From Bacteroidota bacterium (lineage in GTDB: Bacteria > Bacteroidota > Bacteroidia > Chitinophagales > Saprospiraceae): DNA of 64,000 bases. Positions 1 through 8,031 of the stretch are shown in pieces. The notes under the pieces are model-generated. The model saw nothing but the letters and a program-made list of their open reading frames with translations. It was not told where the DNA came from and ran no database searches. Within the stretch, counting starts at the first letter, position 1. Each line of letters begins with the position of its first letter. The DNA is taken from NCBI GenBank assembly GCA_029557915.1, contig JAKQHS010000200.1:1-64000 (forward strand). Direction: 5' to 3'. The position numbers and the translations under genes are program-made.

Positions 1-1
1 T

Positions 2-790
2 TTAATTTTCCTGCTCCCGGCTTGTGATGAAGTACCCGTCAGTATTCCTTCCGCCCCTGATCCCGGAGGGCAGGTTTATCCCCAAAATGTTTTGATTGAA
101 GAGTATACGGGAGTCCGGTGCCAGAACTGCCCCGCCGGCGCCCAGTTGCTGGAGGAACTGAAACGGATCCATGGAGACCGGCTGATCATCCTTTCCATTC
201 ACGGGGGCTTTTTCGCCCAGCCGACCAATGCTGAAAATAAGTTCAGGCTGGACAATGCTTTTGGGGCAGAATTGATCCGCCTCTTCAATGAACCGCTGGG
301 CTACCCATCCGCCATGATCAGCCGTAAAATTTTCAATGGGCAATCTTCGCGGTTTCTGGGAGGGGGATTCTGGGCGGGGTATGTGGCTGAGGAACTGGAC
401 CAGGAACCGATCATCGGCTTGGAGCTTGAGATTCTACCCGACCCGGATCCGCTTGCACTCAAGGTTAAAGTCCACGTCCGGGCGCTGGAGGTTCAGAGCC
501 AGGTTTTGTCCTTAAGCGTCGCGCTGACAGAAACTAATATCCGGGATGCCCAGCTAACCCCAACCGGTGTGGATACCAATTATGTCCACCGGCATGTATT
601 GCGTTCATTCCTCAGCGCCATTTCCGGTGATCCGGCCGGGATCCTGCCCACAAACGTCAAAAAGACTTTTGAGTACTCGACCACTCTATCCGGAAACTGG
701 AAAACCGGTGATCTGAGCCTGATCGCTTTTATACACGAACCCTCCCCTTCCTTCCGTGTGGTGCAAGCGGCAGAAGCTAAGATTGATTGA
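2..790 (+). CDS. Omp28-like outer-membrane lipoprotein with thioredoxin-type CxxC (5' end outside the window)
   Basis: The reading frame is open from the first bases, so the true start lies upstream of the window. The visible N-terminus is hydrophobic and ends in a lipobox (LLPAC), so the protein is probably lipid-anchored after signal peptidase II cleavage. Soon after comes EYTGVRCQNCPAG, a thioredoxin-like segment with CxxC, typical of the Omp28-related family of Bacteroidota. The rest (about 200 residues) is beta-rich with no further motif I recognise. Omp28-like proteins are envelope proteins of uncertain function; a redox role is suggested only by the CxxC. An internal TTG at 92 could be mistaken for the start, but it would remove the lipobox. 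The kelch gene follows 38 bp downstream on the same strand and may be co-transcribed. Confidence 0.75.
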   Translation, partial: LIFLLPACDEVPVSIPSAPDPGGQVYPQNVLIEEYTGVRCQNCPAGAQLLEELKRIHGDRLIILSIHGGFFAQPTNAENKFRLDNAFGAELIRLFNEPLGYPSAMISRKIFNGQSSRFLGGGFWAGYVAEELDQEPIIGLELEILPDPDPLALKVKVHVRALEVQSQVLSLSVALTETNIRDAQLTPTGVDTNYVHRHVLRSFLSAISGDPAGILPTNVKKTFEYSTTLSGNWKTGDLSLIAFIHEPSPSFRVVQAAEAKID

Positions 791-828
791 TTTTACCGGG
801 ATGAAGAATCCATCTTATTTTTACAAGC

Positions 829-1806
829 ATGAATAAAATATACGGGTTGCGGGATGCCTTGGGAATCCTGCTCTTGCCCCTGCTCCTTTCCGCCCAGGGC
901 TGGGAAACCATGCAGACCTCCGGACACTGTACCGCCCGCAGCGAAAGCGCCCTGGCCCATGTGAAAAACAAAATATATCTCCTCGGGAGCCGGGGGATCC
1001 GACCTGTAAATGTCCTCAACCTGAAAACCAAGGCCTGGGAAGCTTTGCCTTCGCCTCCGGTTGAACTCCACCATTTCCAGGCCGTGGTGTACAATGGGGA
1101 GATCTGGGTAGCCGGCGCCTTTACCGGGAATTACCCTCATGAGCTGCCTGTTGACCATATTTATATTTACAGTCCGGAACTCAAGGAATGGAGGAAGGGT
1201 CCGGCTATTCCCAAAGACCGGCTTCGCGGATCAGCCGGGGCCACGGTTTATAAAAACAAGATCTATATCCTGGGGGGCACCCAGGATGGCCATTGGGACG
1301 GCCACACCGGCTGGCTGGATGAATACGATCCTGCCAAAGATACCTGGACCCGGCTGGCCGATGCCCCCCATGCGCGCGATCATGTCTGCATTGAGGTCAT
1401 CGATCACAAAATTTATGTAGCCGGTGGACGGCGTACGACCGCCCGGACCAACAATGTGATCAACCTGAAAGAAGCATCCGTGGATGTTTACGACTTTAAA
1501 TCCGGGACCTGGACCACGCTTCCCGAATCCAGCAATCTTCCAACGCTGAGGGCCGGTTCACCTGTGGTGGCCCACGGCCATCAATTGATTGTAATTGGTG
1601 GGGAAAGCGATACCCAGGTTCCCGCGCACAGCGAAGTGGAGGTCCTGGATACCAAAACAATGAAGTGGAATTCCTTTGCAAAACTCAACCAGGGCAGGCA
1701 TGGTACCGGAGCAGTGAGGGTTAAGAATAAAATTTATATCGTGGGGGGAGCAGGGAACCGGGGTGGGGGGCCGGAATTGAATAGTGTGGAAGTAATAGGA
1801 TTATAG
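829..1806 (+). CDS. Exported kelch-repeat beta-propeller protein
   Basis: The protein has 325 residues with an ATG start. A hydrophobic signal peptide covers residues 1-23 and probably ends at LLSAQG. The remainder consists of kelch-type blades, each with the pattern 'NKIYLLGG...DP...W..L'; examples begin near residues 45, 140, 187, 245 and 305. Kelch propellers are binding scaffolds or sialidase/mutarotase-like folds, and no catalytic residues can be assigned here. The protein probably acts in the periplasm or at the surface. Its last codons (VIGL, stop) are written in the same sequence as the TAGGATT minisatellite that follows, so the repeat reaches into the coding end. The product class is well supported; the substrate is unknown. 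Confidence 0.8.
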   Translation: MNKIYGLRDALGILLLPLLLSAQGWETMQTSGHCTARSESALAHVKNKIYLLGSRGIRPVNVLNLKTKAWEALPSPPVELHHFQAVVYNGEIWVAGAFTGNYPHELPVDHIYIYSPELKEWRKGPAIPKDRLRGSAGATVYKNKIYILGGTQDGHWDGHTGWLDEYDPAKDTWTRLADAPHARDHVCIEVIDHKIYVAGGRRTTARTNNVINLKEASVDVYDFKSGTWTTLPESSNLPTLRAGSPVVAHGHQLIVIGGESDTQVPAHSEVEVLDTKTMKWNSFAKLNQGRHGTGAVRVKNKIYIVGGAGNRGGGPELNSVEVIGL

Positions 1807-1943
1807 GATTAATAGGATTGGTAGGATTAATAGGATTAATAGGATTAATAGGATTGGTAGGATTAGTAGGATTGGTAGGATTGATAGGATTAATAGGATT
1901 GGTAGGATTGATAGGATTAATAGGATTGGTAGGATTGGTAGGG
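1804..1943 (+). repeat. 9-bp minisatellite TAGGATTNN, plus-oriented (copy 1)
   Basis: About fifteen tandem units of TAGGATT followed by AA, GG, GA or AG start at the stop codon of the kelch gene (TAG 1804-1806) and decay near 1943. The unit is a multiple of three, so read in frame with the stop it gives a stop every third codon. The GTG of the next gene lies about 60 bp beyond. Confidence 0.9.
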
Positions 1944-2003
1944 TCGGCGAGTGAATTGATCAGTCTAAATCCTTAATTTTATCGCCACACGCTAAAATAC
2001 ACT

Positions 2004-2393
2004 GTGAGAAAGGATGACCTGACATATAAAGTGATTGGCTGTGCCATGAAAGTGCATGCCACCCTGGGTAGTGGTTATCAGGAAGTCATTTATCAAAGAG
2101 CCTTGGCCATTGAATTGGCAAAACAGGGGATCCGCTTCATTCGGGAGTACAAGATGCAAGTCTACTATGATGGGATCTTGATCGGAGAGCGCAGGGTGGA
2201 TTTTTTGATAGAGGGTTGGCTTGTCCTGGAAATTAAGGCAGTTGCGATACTTGAGGATTCTTTTTTGGCCCAGGTCATGAACTATATAGAAATGTTTAAA
2301 TTCTCCTATGGCTTACTGATTAATTTTGGGTGTTCAAGCCTGGAGTATAAACGGGTTTATAATCTTAAACATCCGGACAATCTTGTTCGCTAG
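2004..2393 (+). CDS. GxxExxY-family protein (PD-(D/E)xK nuclease-like fold)
   Basis: The product has 129 residues from a GTG start. The family signature GYQEVIY (GxxExxY) is at residues 24-30. A PD-(D/E)xK-like core follows, with D66 in RRVDFLI and E76/K78 in LEIKAV. The length of about 125 residues and the C-terminal 'Q..NY...' helix fit the GxxExxY family. The fold suggests nucleic-acid binding or cleavage, but no activity is established that I can name, so the function is open. The gene is flanked on both sides by TAGGATTNN minisatellites, and its own stop codon (TAG 2391-2393) is the first triplet of the downstream array. This arrangement suggests a link between gene and repeat, which is inference only. 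Confidence 0.85.
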   Translation: MRKDDLTYKVIGCAMKVHATLGSGYQEVIYQRALAIELAKQGIRFIREYKMQVYYDGILIGERRVDFLIEGWLVLEIKAVAILEDSFLAQVMNYIEMFKFSYGLLINFGCSSLEYKRVYNLKHPDNLVR

Positions 2394-2460
2394 GATTAGT
2401 AGGATTAGTAGGATTAGTAGGATTGGTAGGATTGGTAGGATTGGTAGGATTGGTAGGATT
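2391..2460 (+). repeat. 9-bp minisatellite TAGGATTNN, plus-oriented (copy 2)
   Basis: Eight consecutive units of TAGGATTAG or TAGGATTGG begin with the stop codon of the GxxExxY gene. They meet an oppositely oriented short array at 2469-2495 that follows the stop of the convergent minus-strand gene. Confidence 0.9.
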
Positions 2461-2484
2461 GTTCTATAAATCCTACCAATCCTA
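2445..2484. terminator. 16-bp perfect hairpin made by converging minisatellites (possible bidirectional terminator)
   Basis: TAGGATTGGTAGGATT at 2445-2460 is exactly complementary to 2469-2484, with an 8-nt loop (GTTCTATA). It sits between two convergent genes (stops at 2393 and 2496). On the plus strand a run of six T follows at about 2499-2504, inside the end of the neighbouring gene. The geometry fits a transcription stop or 3'-end stabiliser. Function is inferred. Confidence 0.5.
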
Positions 2485-2495
2485 TAAATCCTAGT
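2469..2495 (-). repeat. TAGGATT minisatellite, minus-oriented, after the DUF4097 gene
   Basis: Read on the minus strand, the DUF4097 gene's stop TAG is followed by TAGGATT-TA-TAGGATT-GG-TAGGATT-TA. The repeat orientation therefore follows the direction of the gene it trails, opposite to the array at 2391-2460. Confidence 0.75.
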
Positions 2496-3302
2496 CTATT
2501 TTTTCCTTACGTAAATATCCCCATTATAATTCTTGAAGGTAAACTCAGCGCCACCTCCGTTGATATCCCCCTGCCTCCATTCATTGATCATCACCTTGTA
2601 CACGCCCGCCTTACTGTCCTCTTTTTTCACCGGGCCTGAACTTTTGATGTCGACATCAAAACCGGTATAAATGTCTCCCTGGTCAGTTTTGAATTTGAGC
2701 GTGGCTTTTGCCGCGGCGGGAAGGGTCACGTCGATGTCGCCATTGTAGGTGGAAAAGGCCATGGGGACCCCCGCCTTGACTTCATCCAGGCTGACCTTGA
2801 TGTCGTCGTTGTACGTGGTGGCTACGACGGATCCGCGGATATTGCTGGCATAAATGGCCCCGTTGTAATTGGTCAGGTCGATCTCGCCCTGGACATTGGA
2901 AATATTCAGGTCCCCGCTGTTGTAGGTGTGCATTTTGACATCAAAGCCCGAGGGGACCTCAATCTCCAGCTTGATTTCTTCATTCCAGGAATTGGAAACC
3001 ACCTTGACATTATTGTCGTCTTCAGAGGCGGTGAGATCCAGGCTGCTTCCGCTGATTCGGCGAAGGCCTTCCTTGCTTTCCGCTTTTTCTTCTTTGTCGG
3101 AGACCGCAGAATATTTGACGAGCACATCCTTGCGTGCACTGCCTTTCACGGTGATCGAACCGGCATTGAGATGGGCGTACAGTTTTCCCCTTTTGGCAGG
3201 GTCTTTGAGGGGAATGGTGAATTCATTGCCGCTTTGCGCGCCCGCAAGGGCGATGAAGGCAAACATAAACAGGACCAGTGGTATCCAAGTTGAATTTTTC
3301 AT
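2496..3302 (-). CDS. Exported DUF4097-type beta-repeat protein (paralogue 1)
   Basis: The protein has 268 residues. It has a signal peptide (residues 1-22, ending LAGAQS) followed by short repeating beta-strands of the type 'NYNGDIYV', 'TYNGDIDVTL', 'TYNSGDLNIS'. This repeated aliphatic/GD pattern is characteristic of DUF4097/DUF4098 putative adhesin-like proteins, which form a small beta-solenoid. The C-terminus ends in another repeat turn. It is the fourth gene of the unit sigma - anti-sigma - DUF4097 - DUF4097, 17 bp after its paralogue. In Bacteroidota such proteins often travel with sigma/anti-sigma pairs, so it is probably an envelope protein under control of the upstream ECF sigma. The family is clear; its biochemical role is not known. 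Confidence 0.75.
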   Translation of the reverse strand: MKNSTWIPLVLFMFAFIALAGAQSGNEFTIPLKDPAKRGKLYAHLNAGSITVKGSARKDVLVKYSAVSDKEEKAESKEGLRRISGSSLDLTASEDDNNVKVVSNSWNEEIKLEIEVPSGFDVKMHTYNSGDLNISNVQGEIDLTNYNGAIYASNIRGSVVATTYNDDIKVSLDEVKAGVPMAFSTYNGDIDVTLPAAAKATLKFKTDQGDIYTGFDVDIKSSGPVKKEDSKAGVYKVMINEWRQGDINGGGAEFTFKNYNGDIYVRKK

Positions 3303-3319
3303 TTTATTTGATTTTTGAA

Positions 3320-4237
3320 TTATTTATTAATCATTTCTTTCAGATAGGCGTCGCCGTTAAAGGTTTCCACATCCAATAAGGGCCCGTCGCCGCGCATCCG
3401 GAAACGTTCTTTTTCCACTTTTAATTTGATCCCTTTTTCGGATTCCTTTTTAGTAACCACCGCAGGCAGGGGTGTCAGCGGCTCAATATTCGTATAGAGG
3501 TCCCCGTTGAAGGATTTAAAGGCCATGGAACCGGATACCGTCGTGGGAAAATAGACGTGGATGTCCCCATTCAGGGTATAATACCTGCAATCCTGCTTGG
3601 GATTGGACGCGTAATCAATGTCCACGTTCCCGTTGATGGTATGGGCCAGAGTGCCGCCGGTGATGTCCTTGATCCGGATATGACCGTTGACGTTCCGGGT
3701 CTGTACGAGGCCGCGGGTGCCGCTGACCACCACATCTCCGTTGTTTATGGTGGAGGCCATGATATGGACGGAAGAAGGAATCTTGATTTTAAAATTTAAC
3801 GTATACTCAAATTCATCCCGGTCATCCTCATTGTCATTGTCGTTATTACCATTCCAATTCCTCTCCCATTGATAACCCCAGCCCCCGGCTTCCGGGCCTT
3901 TTCTTTTGGAATTCCTTGAAAATTCAGCGCCGGTCCCTTTGACATAAAGGATGAGGGTGTCGGCGAGGTCCATGACCCCGAGCTGTATTTTTTCTTTACC
4001 CAGGGCAAGCCGGGCATCGGTTTTCCCCCGGATGGTTTTTTCAACTTCCACGAGGACCTGATCCCCGGAGGTGCCCTCTATGGTGACGTTTCCATTGATG
4101 TTGAATACCATCACGGCATTCTGGCTCCCTTTTTTTTCAAAGGAATAGGTTTTGCTGATCTTTTCGGTGAAGGACTGGGCCTGGCTTGAATTCAGAACCA
4201 GACATAACATGGCCTGTATTAAAACGGGTTTATTCAT
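3320..4237 (-). CDS. Exported DUF4097-type beta-repeat protein (paralogue 2)
   Basis: The protein has 305 residues with a signal peptide at 1-20 (ends SSQAQS). The body repeats short strands such as 'TINGNVDIDY', 'NVNGHIRIKD', 'TLNGDIHVYF', 'SFNGDLYTNI' and 'TFNGDAYL', as in its downstream paralogue. A low-complexity acidic/asparagine segment (NGNNDNDNEDDRDE) near residues 130-142 interrupts the fold and is probably a flexible surface loop. It lies between the anti-sigma gene (19 bp) and the second DUF4097 gene (17 bp), so it is almost certainly in the same transcript. I infer an envelope or periplasmic location. No catalytic motif is visible. Confidence 0.75.
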   Translation of the reverse strand: MNKPVLIQAMLCLVLNSSQAQSFTEKISKTYSFEKKGSQNAVMVFNINGNVTIEGTSGDQVLVEVEKTIRGKTDARLALGKEKIQLGVMDLADTLILYVKGTGAEFSRNSKRKGPEAGGWGYQWERNWNGNNDNDNEDDRDEFEYTLNFKIKIPSSVHIMASTINNGDVVVSGTRGLVQTRNVNGHIRIKDITGGTLAHTINGNVDIDYASNPKQDCRYYTLNGDIHVYFPTTVSGSMAFKSFNGDLYTNIEPLTPLPAVVTKKESEKGIKLKVEKERFRMRGDGPLLDVETFNGDAYLKEMINK

Positions 4238-4256
4238 TTTTTATGGATTTTAATGG

Positions 4257-5030
4257 TTATATGATCTGCCGGATATAGCCTTTGAGCTTGTCTTTGACCG
4301 CCTCCGGGGTTTCTTCGCGATGGATCAGCTTCTGCAATTCCTGCACAGAGGTTTTTTCATTCAAGGCCACCATACATTCTGCGAGGGCCATCTGAACCAG
4401 GGGAGAATCCTGCCGGCCGATGGATTTGACCAGTTGGGTCCGCACCCAGTCTTCCGATCCATAACGTTGCAGGGCTTCCACAGCAGCCAGCCGGACATTG
4501 ATATTATTGTCTTCATTGAGCGTGGTCAGCAGGGCTTCAATCACTTTGCGGCTGCCCTGGTCCAGATCATAGCTATAACTTACGGCCTTCAGCCGGTCGG
4601 TGGCTGCTTCTTTTTCAATCAGGGTCAGAAGCATCGTTTCTTTAAGGGCGGCCACTTCCCCGCGCAAGGCTTCGACATCTCCGGAGGGAGCGCTCTTCCA
4701 GGGCAGGTGGTAGCCTGCGAGGATACCCGCGAGCATAGCCGCGGCAGCCAATACGGTGCGGATCAGCCATTCCCGGTTGATCCATATCCCTTCCCGGTTG
4801 ATCAGTCGGTTTTCGTTTTCTATCATTTCAAGCACCTTTCCTCTTATTTCAACCGGCGGTTTCGGGTCTTCCAGCCGGCTGATGCTGGTGCTCAATTCGT
4901 TCAGGACCTGTATTTCTGACAGGTCTATTCGACCCTGCGCAATGGCCTCTTCCAATTTTTGCCATTCTTCCTGGCTGATCCGGCCGGAATGATATTGTCC
5001 GACCAGGTATTTTAATTCGGTTTCGTTCAT
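4257..5030 (-). CDS. Membrane anti-sigma factor-like protein with C-terminal HEAT repeats
   Basis: The protein has 257 residues. The N-terminal part (residues 1-80) resembles cytoplasmic anti-sigma domains of Bacteroidota ('LVGQYHSGRISQEEWQKLEE'). One membrane helix lies near residues 88-107. The outer part has a short coiled stretch, then HEAT-like helical repeats at about 160-255 ('NINVRLAAVEAL', 'DSPLVQMALAECM'). Its ATG overlaps the TGA of the sigma gene by four bases (ATGA), suggesting translational coupling and equimolar synthesis. Such a protein would hold the sigma factor at the membrane and release it on an envelope signal sensed through the outer HEAT domain. The anti-sigma role rests on context and topology rather than a strong motif. 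Confidence 0.7.
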   Translation of the reverse strand: MNETELKYLVGQYHSGRISQEEWQKLEEAIAQGRIDLSEIQVLNELSTSISRLEDPKPPVEIRGKVLEMIENENRLINREGIWINREWLIRTVLAAAAMLAGILAGYHLPWKSAPSGDVEALRGEVAALKETMLLTLIEKEAATDRLKAVSYSYDLDQGSRKVIEALLTTLNEDNNINVRLAAVEALQRYGSEDWVRTQLVKSIGRQDSPLVQMALAECMVALNEKTSVQELQKLIHREETPEAVKDKLKGYIRQII

Positions 5031-5584
5031 AAGATTTCCTTTTTTTCAAGTTGATGGTAAAGGACCCTGAGTTCGTGGAGGGCCCTGAATACCCTTACTT
5101 TAACCGTCCCTTCACTGCAGCCCAGCAAGGCTCCGATTTCTTTATAGTTTTTTTCCTGGTATTTACTCAGTAACAGGATCTCCTTCTTGTCTTCGGGCAA
5201 GGCATCCATCGCCTTCCGGAGCTGGTGGTGCTGTTCCCTCGTATGTAAATCAAAGTCGGCTTCCACCTCCTCTTTCAACTGGTCCCGGTAGTGATCGATG
5301 GATACCTTTACCGCCTTGTTTTTTCTCCGGTACTGGTCCCGGTGCACATTCCGGGCGATGTGAAACATCCAGGTCCTGAACTGGCCTCCCTGGAACTGGT
5401 TGCGGTATTTAAGTATCCGGTAGAATACATTTTGAACCAGGTCCGCACTCTGCTCCGCATCCCTTGTCAGGCTCCTGAAAAATCCAAACAACGGAGCCTG
5501 GTACCGGTCAAACAGGAGACTCAGCCGGTCCAACCGGCCGGATTTGACCTGGTACATCAGTTCGTTGTCTGTCTCTTCAATCAC
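5027..5584 (-). CDS. ECF-type RNA polymerase sigma factor
   Basis: The protein has 185 residues, the usual ECF sigma-70 length. Region 2 spans about residues 25-95, with the core-binding segment DLVQNVFYRILKY and the -10-recognition region 'FRTWMFHIARN'. Region 4 is at about 125-180, with the helix-turn-helix 'YKEIGALLGCSEGTVKVRVFR'. It is first in a minus-strand operon with its membrane anti-sigma (4-bp overlap) and two DUF4097 envelope proteins, which are likely targets and may be autoregulated. No clear TAnnTTTG element was seen directly upstream, which may mean recognition by its own sigma. The upstream region is purine-rich low-complexity DNA shared with divergent uvrB. Confidence 0.9.
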   Translation of the reverse strand: MIEETDNELMYQVKSGRLDRLSLLFDRYQAPLFGFFRSLTRDAEQSADLVQNVFYRILKYRNQFQGGQFRTWMFHIARNVHRDQYRRKNKAVKVSIDHYRDQLKEEVEADFDLHTREQHHQLRKAMDALPEDKKEILLLSKYQEKNYKEIGALLGCSEGTVKVRVFRALHELRVLYHQLEKKEIL

Positions 5585-5635
5585 AATGGTTAGTAGGTTA
5601 ACTCCCTAAGTTAGGGAAGGTTACCCTGGGACTCA

Positions 5636-5755
5636 AATATTTTAAGGGAGAAAAGGAGGAAGGGAGGAAAGGTCAAGGGAAAAAGGCGAAGGGCGAAAGG
5701 AGCAAAAGTAGAAAAGGGAAAAAGGTGAAGGGTAAAGGGTCAAGGGAACAAAATT
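5636..5755. repeat. Purine-rich low-complexity tract (AAGGGNGAAAGG-like units)
   Basis: This G/A-rich stretch with degenerate units such as GGCGAAGGGCGAAAGG and GGTGAAGGGTAAAGG fills the divergent region between the sigma gene and uvrB. A similar shorter tract (GGCGAAGGGTGAAAGG) occurs at 58110-58136 after the hybrid kinase gene. No ORF or structural RNA is evident in it. Confidence 0.7.
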
Positions 5756-5810
5756 GGAAAGAGGCTATACCAAACTTTGGAAATCGAAGACTTCGTCAAA
5801 AGTAAATCGG

Positions 5811-5818
5811 TAATTTTG
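5811..5818 (+). promoter_or_regulatory. Bacteroidota -7 element TAATTTTG upstream of uvrB
   Basis: This is a perfect match to the TAnnTTTG consensus used by the Bacteroidota housekeeping sigma, five bases before the GTG start. Initiation would fall at or next to the start codon, so the uvrB mRNA would have almost no leader. The -33 element is weak. Confidence 0.45.
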
Positions 5819-5823
5819 CGGCC

Positions 5824-7842
5824 GTGCCTTTCAAACTCACCTCAAAATATGAACCCACCGGAGACCAGCCCGAAGCCATCCGGCAACTGGTGAGGGGTGT
5901 GAAATCCGGGGACCGGCACCAGGTGCTGCTCGGAGTCACCGGAAGCGGAAAAACGTTTACCATCGCCAACGTCATCCAGCAGGTCCAAAAACCCACCCTC
6001 ATCCTTTCTCACAACAAGACCCTGACGGCCCAGTTGTACGGTGAGTTCCGGGATTTTTTTCCTGAAAACGCCGTCGAGTATTTTGTATCCTATTACGATT
6101 ATTACCAGCCGGAGGCCTATATCTCGGTCACGGATACTTTTATTGAAAAGGACCTGAGTATCAATGAGGAGATCGACAAACTCCGGTTGAGGGCCACCTC
6201 TTCGCTTTTGTCCGGCCGCAGGGACATCATCCTGGTGGCGTCCGTATCCTGCATCTATGGCATGGGCAACCCGGAGGATTATAAGGGTGGGATCATTCGC
6301 ATCGAAAAGGGTAAACGGATATCCAGGAACGCCTTTTTACATCAACTGGTTGAAGCCCTGTATTCACGCACCGATCTGGACCTCAAAAGGGGTAATTTCC
6401 GGGTGAGGGGGGATACCGTGGATATATACCTGCCTTATGTGGATTATGGGTACCGCGTCATATTTTTCGGTGACGAAATCGAATCCATTGAACAAATCGA
6501 AATCGAATCCGGAAAACGGATCGAGCCGATGGACAACGCGGCGATCTTTCCGGCAAACCTTTATGTGGCCCCCCGGGAGCGGCTGAAGTACATCATCCGG
6601 GATATCGAGGACGAACTGCATGAACATGAAAAATTTTTCCAGTCCGAAGGCCGTTACCTGGAGGCCAAACGCATTCACGAAAGGGTGAATTTTGATCTTG
6701 AAATGATCCGGGAACTCGGTTATTGTAGCGGCGTCGAAAATTATTCCCGGTTTTTTGACGGACGCGCCCAGGGTACTCGGCCTTTCTGCCTCCTGGATTA
6801 TTTTCCCGAAGATTATCTCATGGTGATTGATGAAAGCCATGCCACCTTACCCCAGGTCAGGGGGATGTGGGGCGGAGACCGCGCAAGGAAGCTCAACCTG
6901 GTCAACTTTGGGTTCAGGCTTCCTTCAGCCATTGACAACCGGCCCTTGAGCTTTGAGGAGTTCGAAGGCCTGGTCAACCAGGTGATTTACGTCAGCGCCA
7001 CCCCCGGAGACTATGAACTTGAAAAAACAATGGGTGAAGTGGTCGAACAGATCGTCAGGCCCACCGGCCTGCTTGACCCTCCGATTGAAGTGCGCCCCAG
7101 CCTCAACCAGATCGATGACCTGATGGAAGAAATCAGCAAGCGGGCGGAGTCTGGAGAAAGGGTTTTAGTAACCACCCTCACCAAAAGGATGGCTGAAGAA
7201 TTAAGTAAATACCTGGGCCGGCTCAATATCAATTGCAAGTATATCCATTCGGAAGTTCAAACCATGGACCGGGTGGAAATTTTGAGGGACCTTCGTCTGG
7301 GTAATTTTGACGTCCTGGTAGGGGTAAACCTTCTCCGGGAAGGCCTCGACCTGCCCGAAGTTTCACTGGTAGCCATACTCGATGCGGACAAGGAAGGTTT
7401 TCTGCGCAATGCCCGTTCGCTTACCCAGACCGCCGGGCGGGCGGCCCGGAATGTCAACGGCAAGGTCATTTTTTATGCGGATAAAATCACCGACAGCATG
7501 CAACGGACCATCGATGAGACGGAACGCCGGAGGGTGAAACAGATGGCCTATAACGAGAAGTACGGGATTGTCCCCCGGTCCCTCGCCAAGACCCGTGAAG
7601 AGATCATGGGCCAGCGGTCCATCCTGGATGTCCGTGGACCCAGGAATGCCTACCTCGAACCCCAGGATCGGGGACTGGAAGCCGCCGATCCGGTGCTGGA
7701 ATATGCCGGCCGGGACCAGTTGGAGAAATTGGTGGCCGAAACAGAAAAGAAAATGAAAGCGGCAGCGAAGGACCTCGATTTTATCAGCGCGGCCCAGTAC
7801 CGGGATGAATTGTTTGCCCTGAAAAAAAGGCTACAGGCCTGA
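5824..7842 (+). CDS. uvrB: UvrABC system protein B (excinuclease helicase subunit)
   Basis: The protein has 672 residues from GTG; the N-terminus (MPFKLTSKYEPTGDQPEAI) matches the usual UvrB start. Walker A GVTGSGKT is near residues 38-45. The DNA-clamping beta-hairpin has 'YYDYYQPEAY' near 89-98, a DESH Walker B is near 335, and helicase motifs V/VI ('GVNLLREGLDLP', 'QTAGRAARN') follow. The C-terminal UVR domain (about 630-668) contacts UvrC. UvrB verifies damage delivered by UvrA and recruits UvrC for dual incision in nucleotide excision repair. Length and motifs are complete. No uvrA or uvrC is nearby, so the gene stands alone. The adjacent TAATTTTG element suggests constitutive, near-leaderless expression. 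Confidence 0.97.
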   Translation: MPFKLTSKYEPTGDQPEAIRQLVRGVKSGDRHQVLLGVTGSGKTFTIANVIQQVQKPTLILSHNKTLTAQLYGEFRDFFPENAVEYFVSYYDYYQPEAYISVTDTFIEKDLSINEEIDKLRLRATSSLLSGRRDIILVASVSCIYGMGNPEDYKGGIIRIEKGKRISRNAFLHQLVEALYSRTDLDLKRGNFRVRGDTVDIYLPYVDYGYRVIFFGDEIESIEQIEIESGKRIEPMDNAAIFPANLYVAPRERLKYIIRDIEDELHEHEKFFQSEGRYLEAKRIHERVNFDLEMIRELGYCSGVENYSRFFDGRAQGTRPFCLLDYFPEDYLMVIDESHATLPQVRGMWGGDRARKLNLVNFGFRLPSAIDNRPLSFEEFEGLVNQVIYVSATPGDYELEKTMGEVVEQIVRPTGLLDPPIEVRPSLNQIDDLMEEISKRAESGERVLVTTLTKRMAEELSKYLGRLNINCKYIHSEVQTMDRVEILRDLRLGNFDVLVGVNLLREGLDLPEVSLVAILDADKEGFLRNARSLTQTAGRAARNVNGKVIFYADKITDSMQRTIDETERRRVKQMAYNEKYGIVPRSLAKTREEIMGQRSILDVRGPRNAYLEPQDRGLEAADPVLEYAGRDQLEKLVAETEKKMKAAAKDLDFISAAQYRDELFALKKRLQA

Positions 7843-8031
7843 CCAGTGCAGCCCGGTTCAGGTACGACAAGTGGCTGGTTGCCTTGTTGGCCCTTTTCGC
7901 TACCCTTCAAGGATGGTCCTTTGCCATAATTCGTTTCCGAACTCCATGAGGCGGCAAAGGGTATAGTAATGTAATACTCACAGGCCCCTTGATCGCCGGG
8001 ATCTGAAAGATTTATAAATTTATGAGTCCGC

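Noticed and set aside
92-790. Complete gene starting at TTG 92
   Set aside because: The frame is open to the window edge and contains a lipobox upstream of this codon, so the real start is outside the window.
1804-1943. CRISPR-like regular repeat
   Set aside because: The unit is 9 bp with no unique spacers, so it is a minisatellite.
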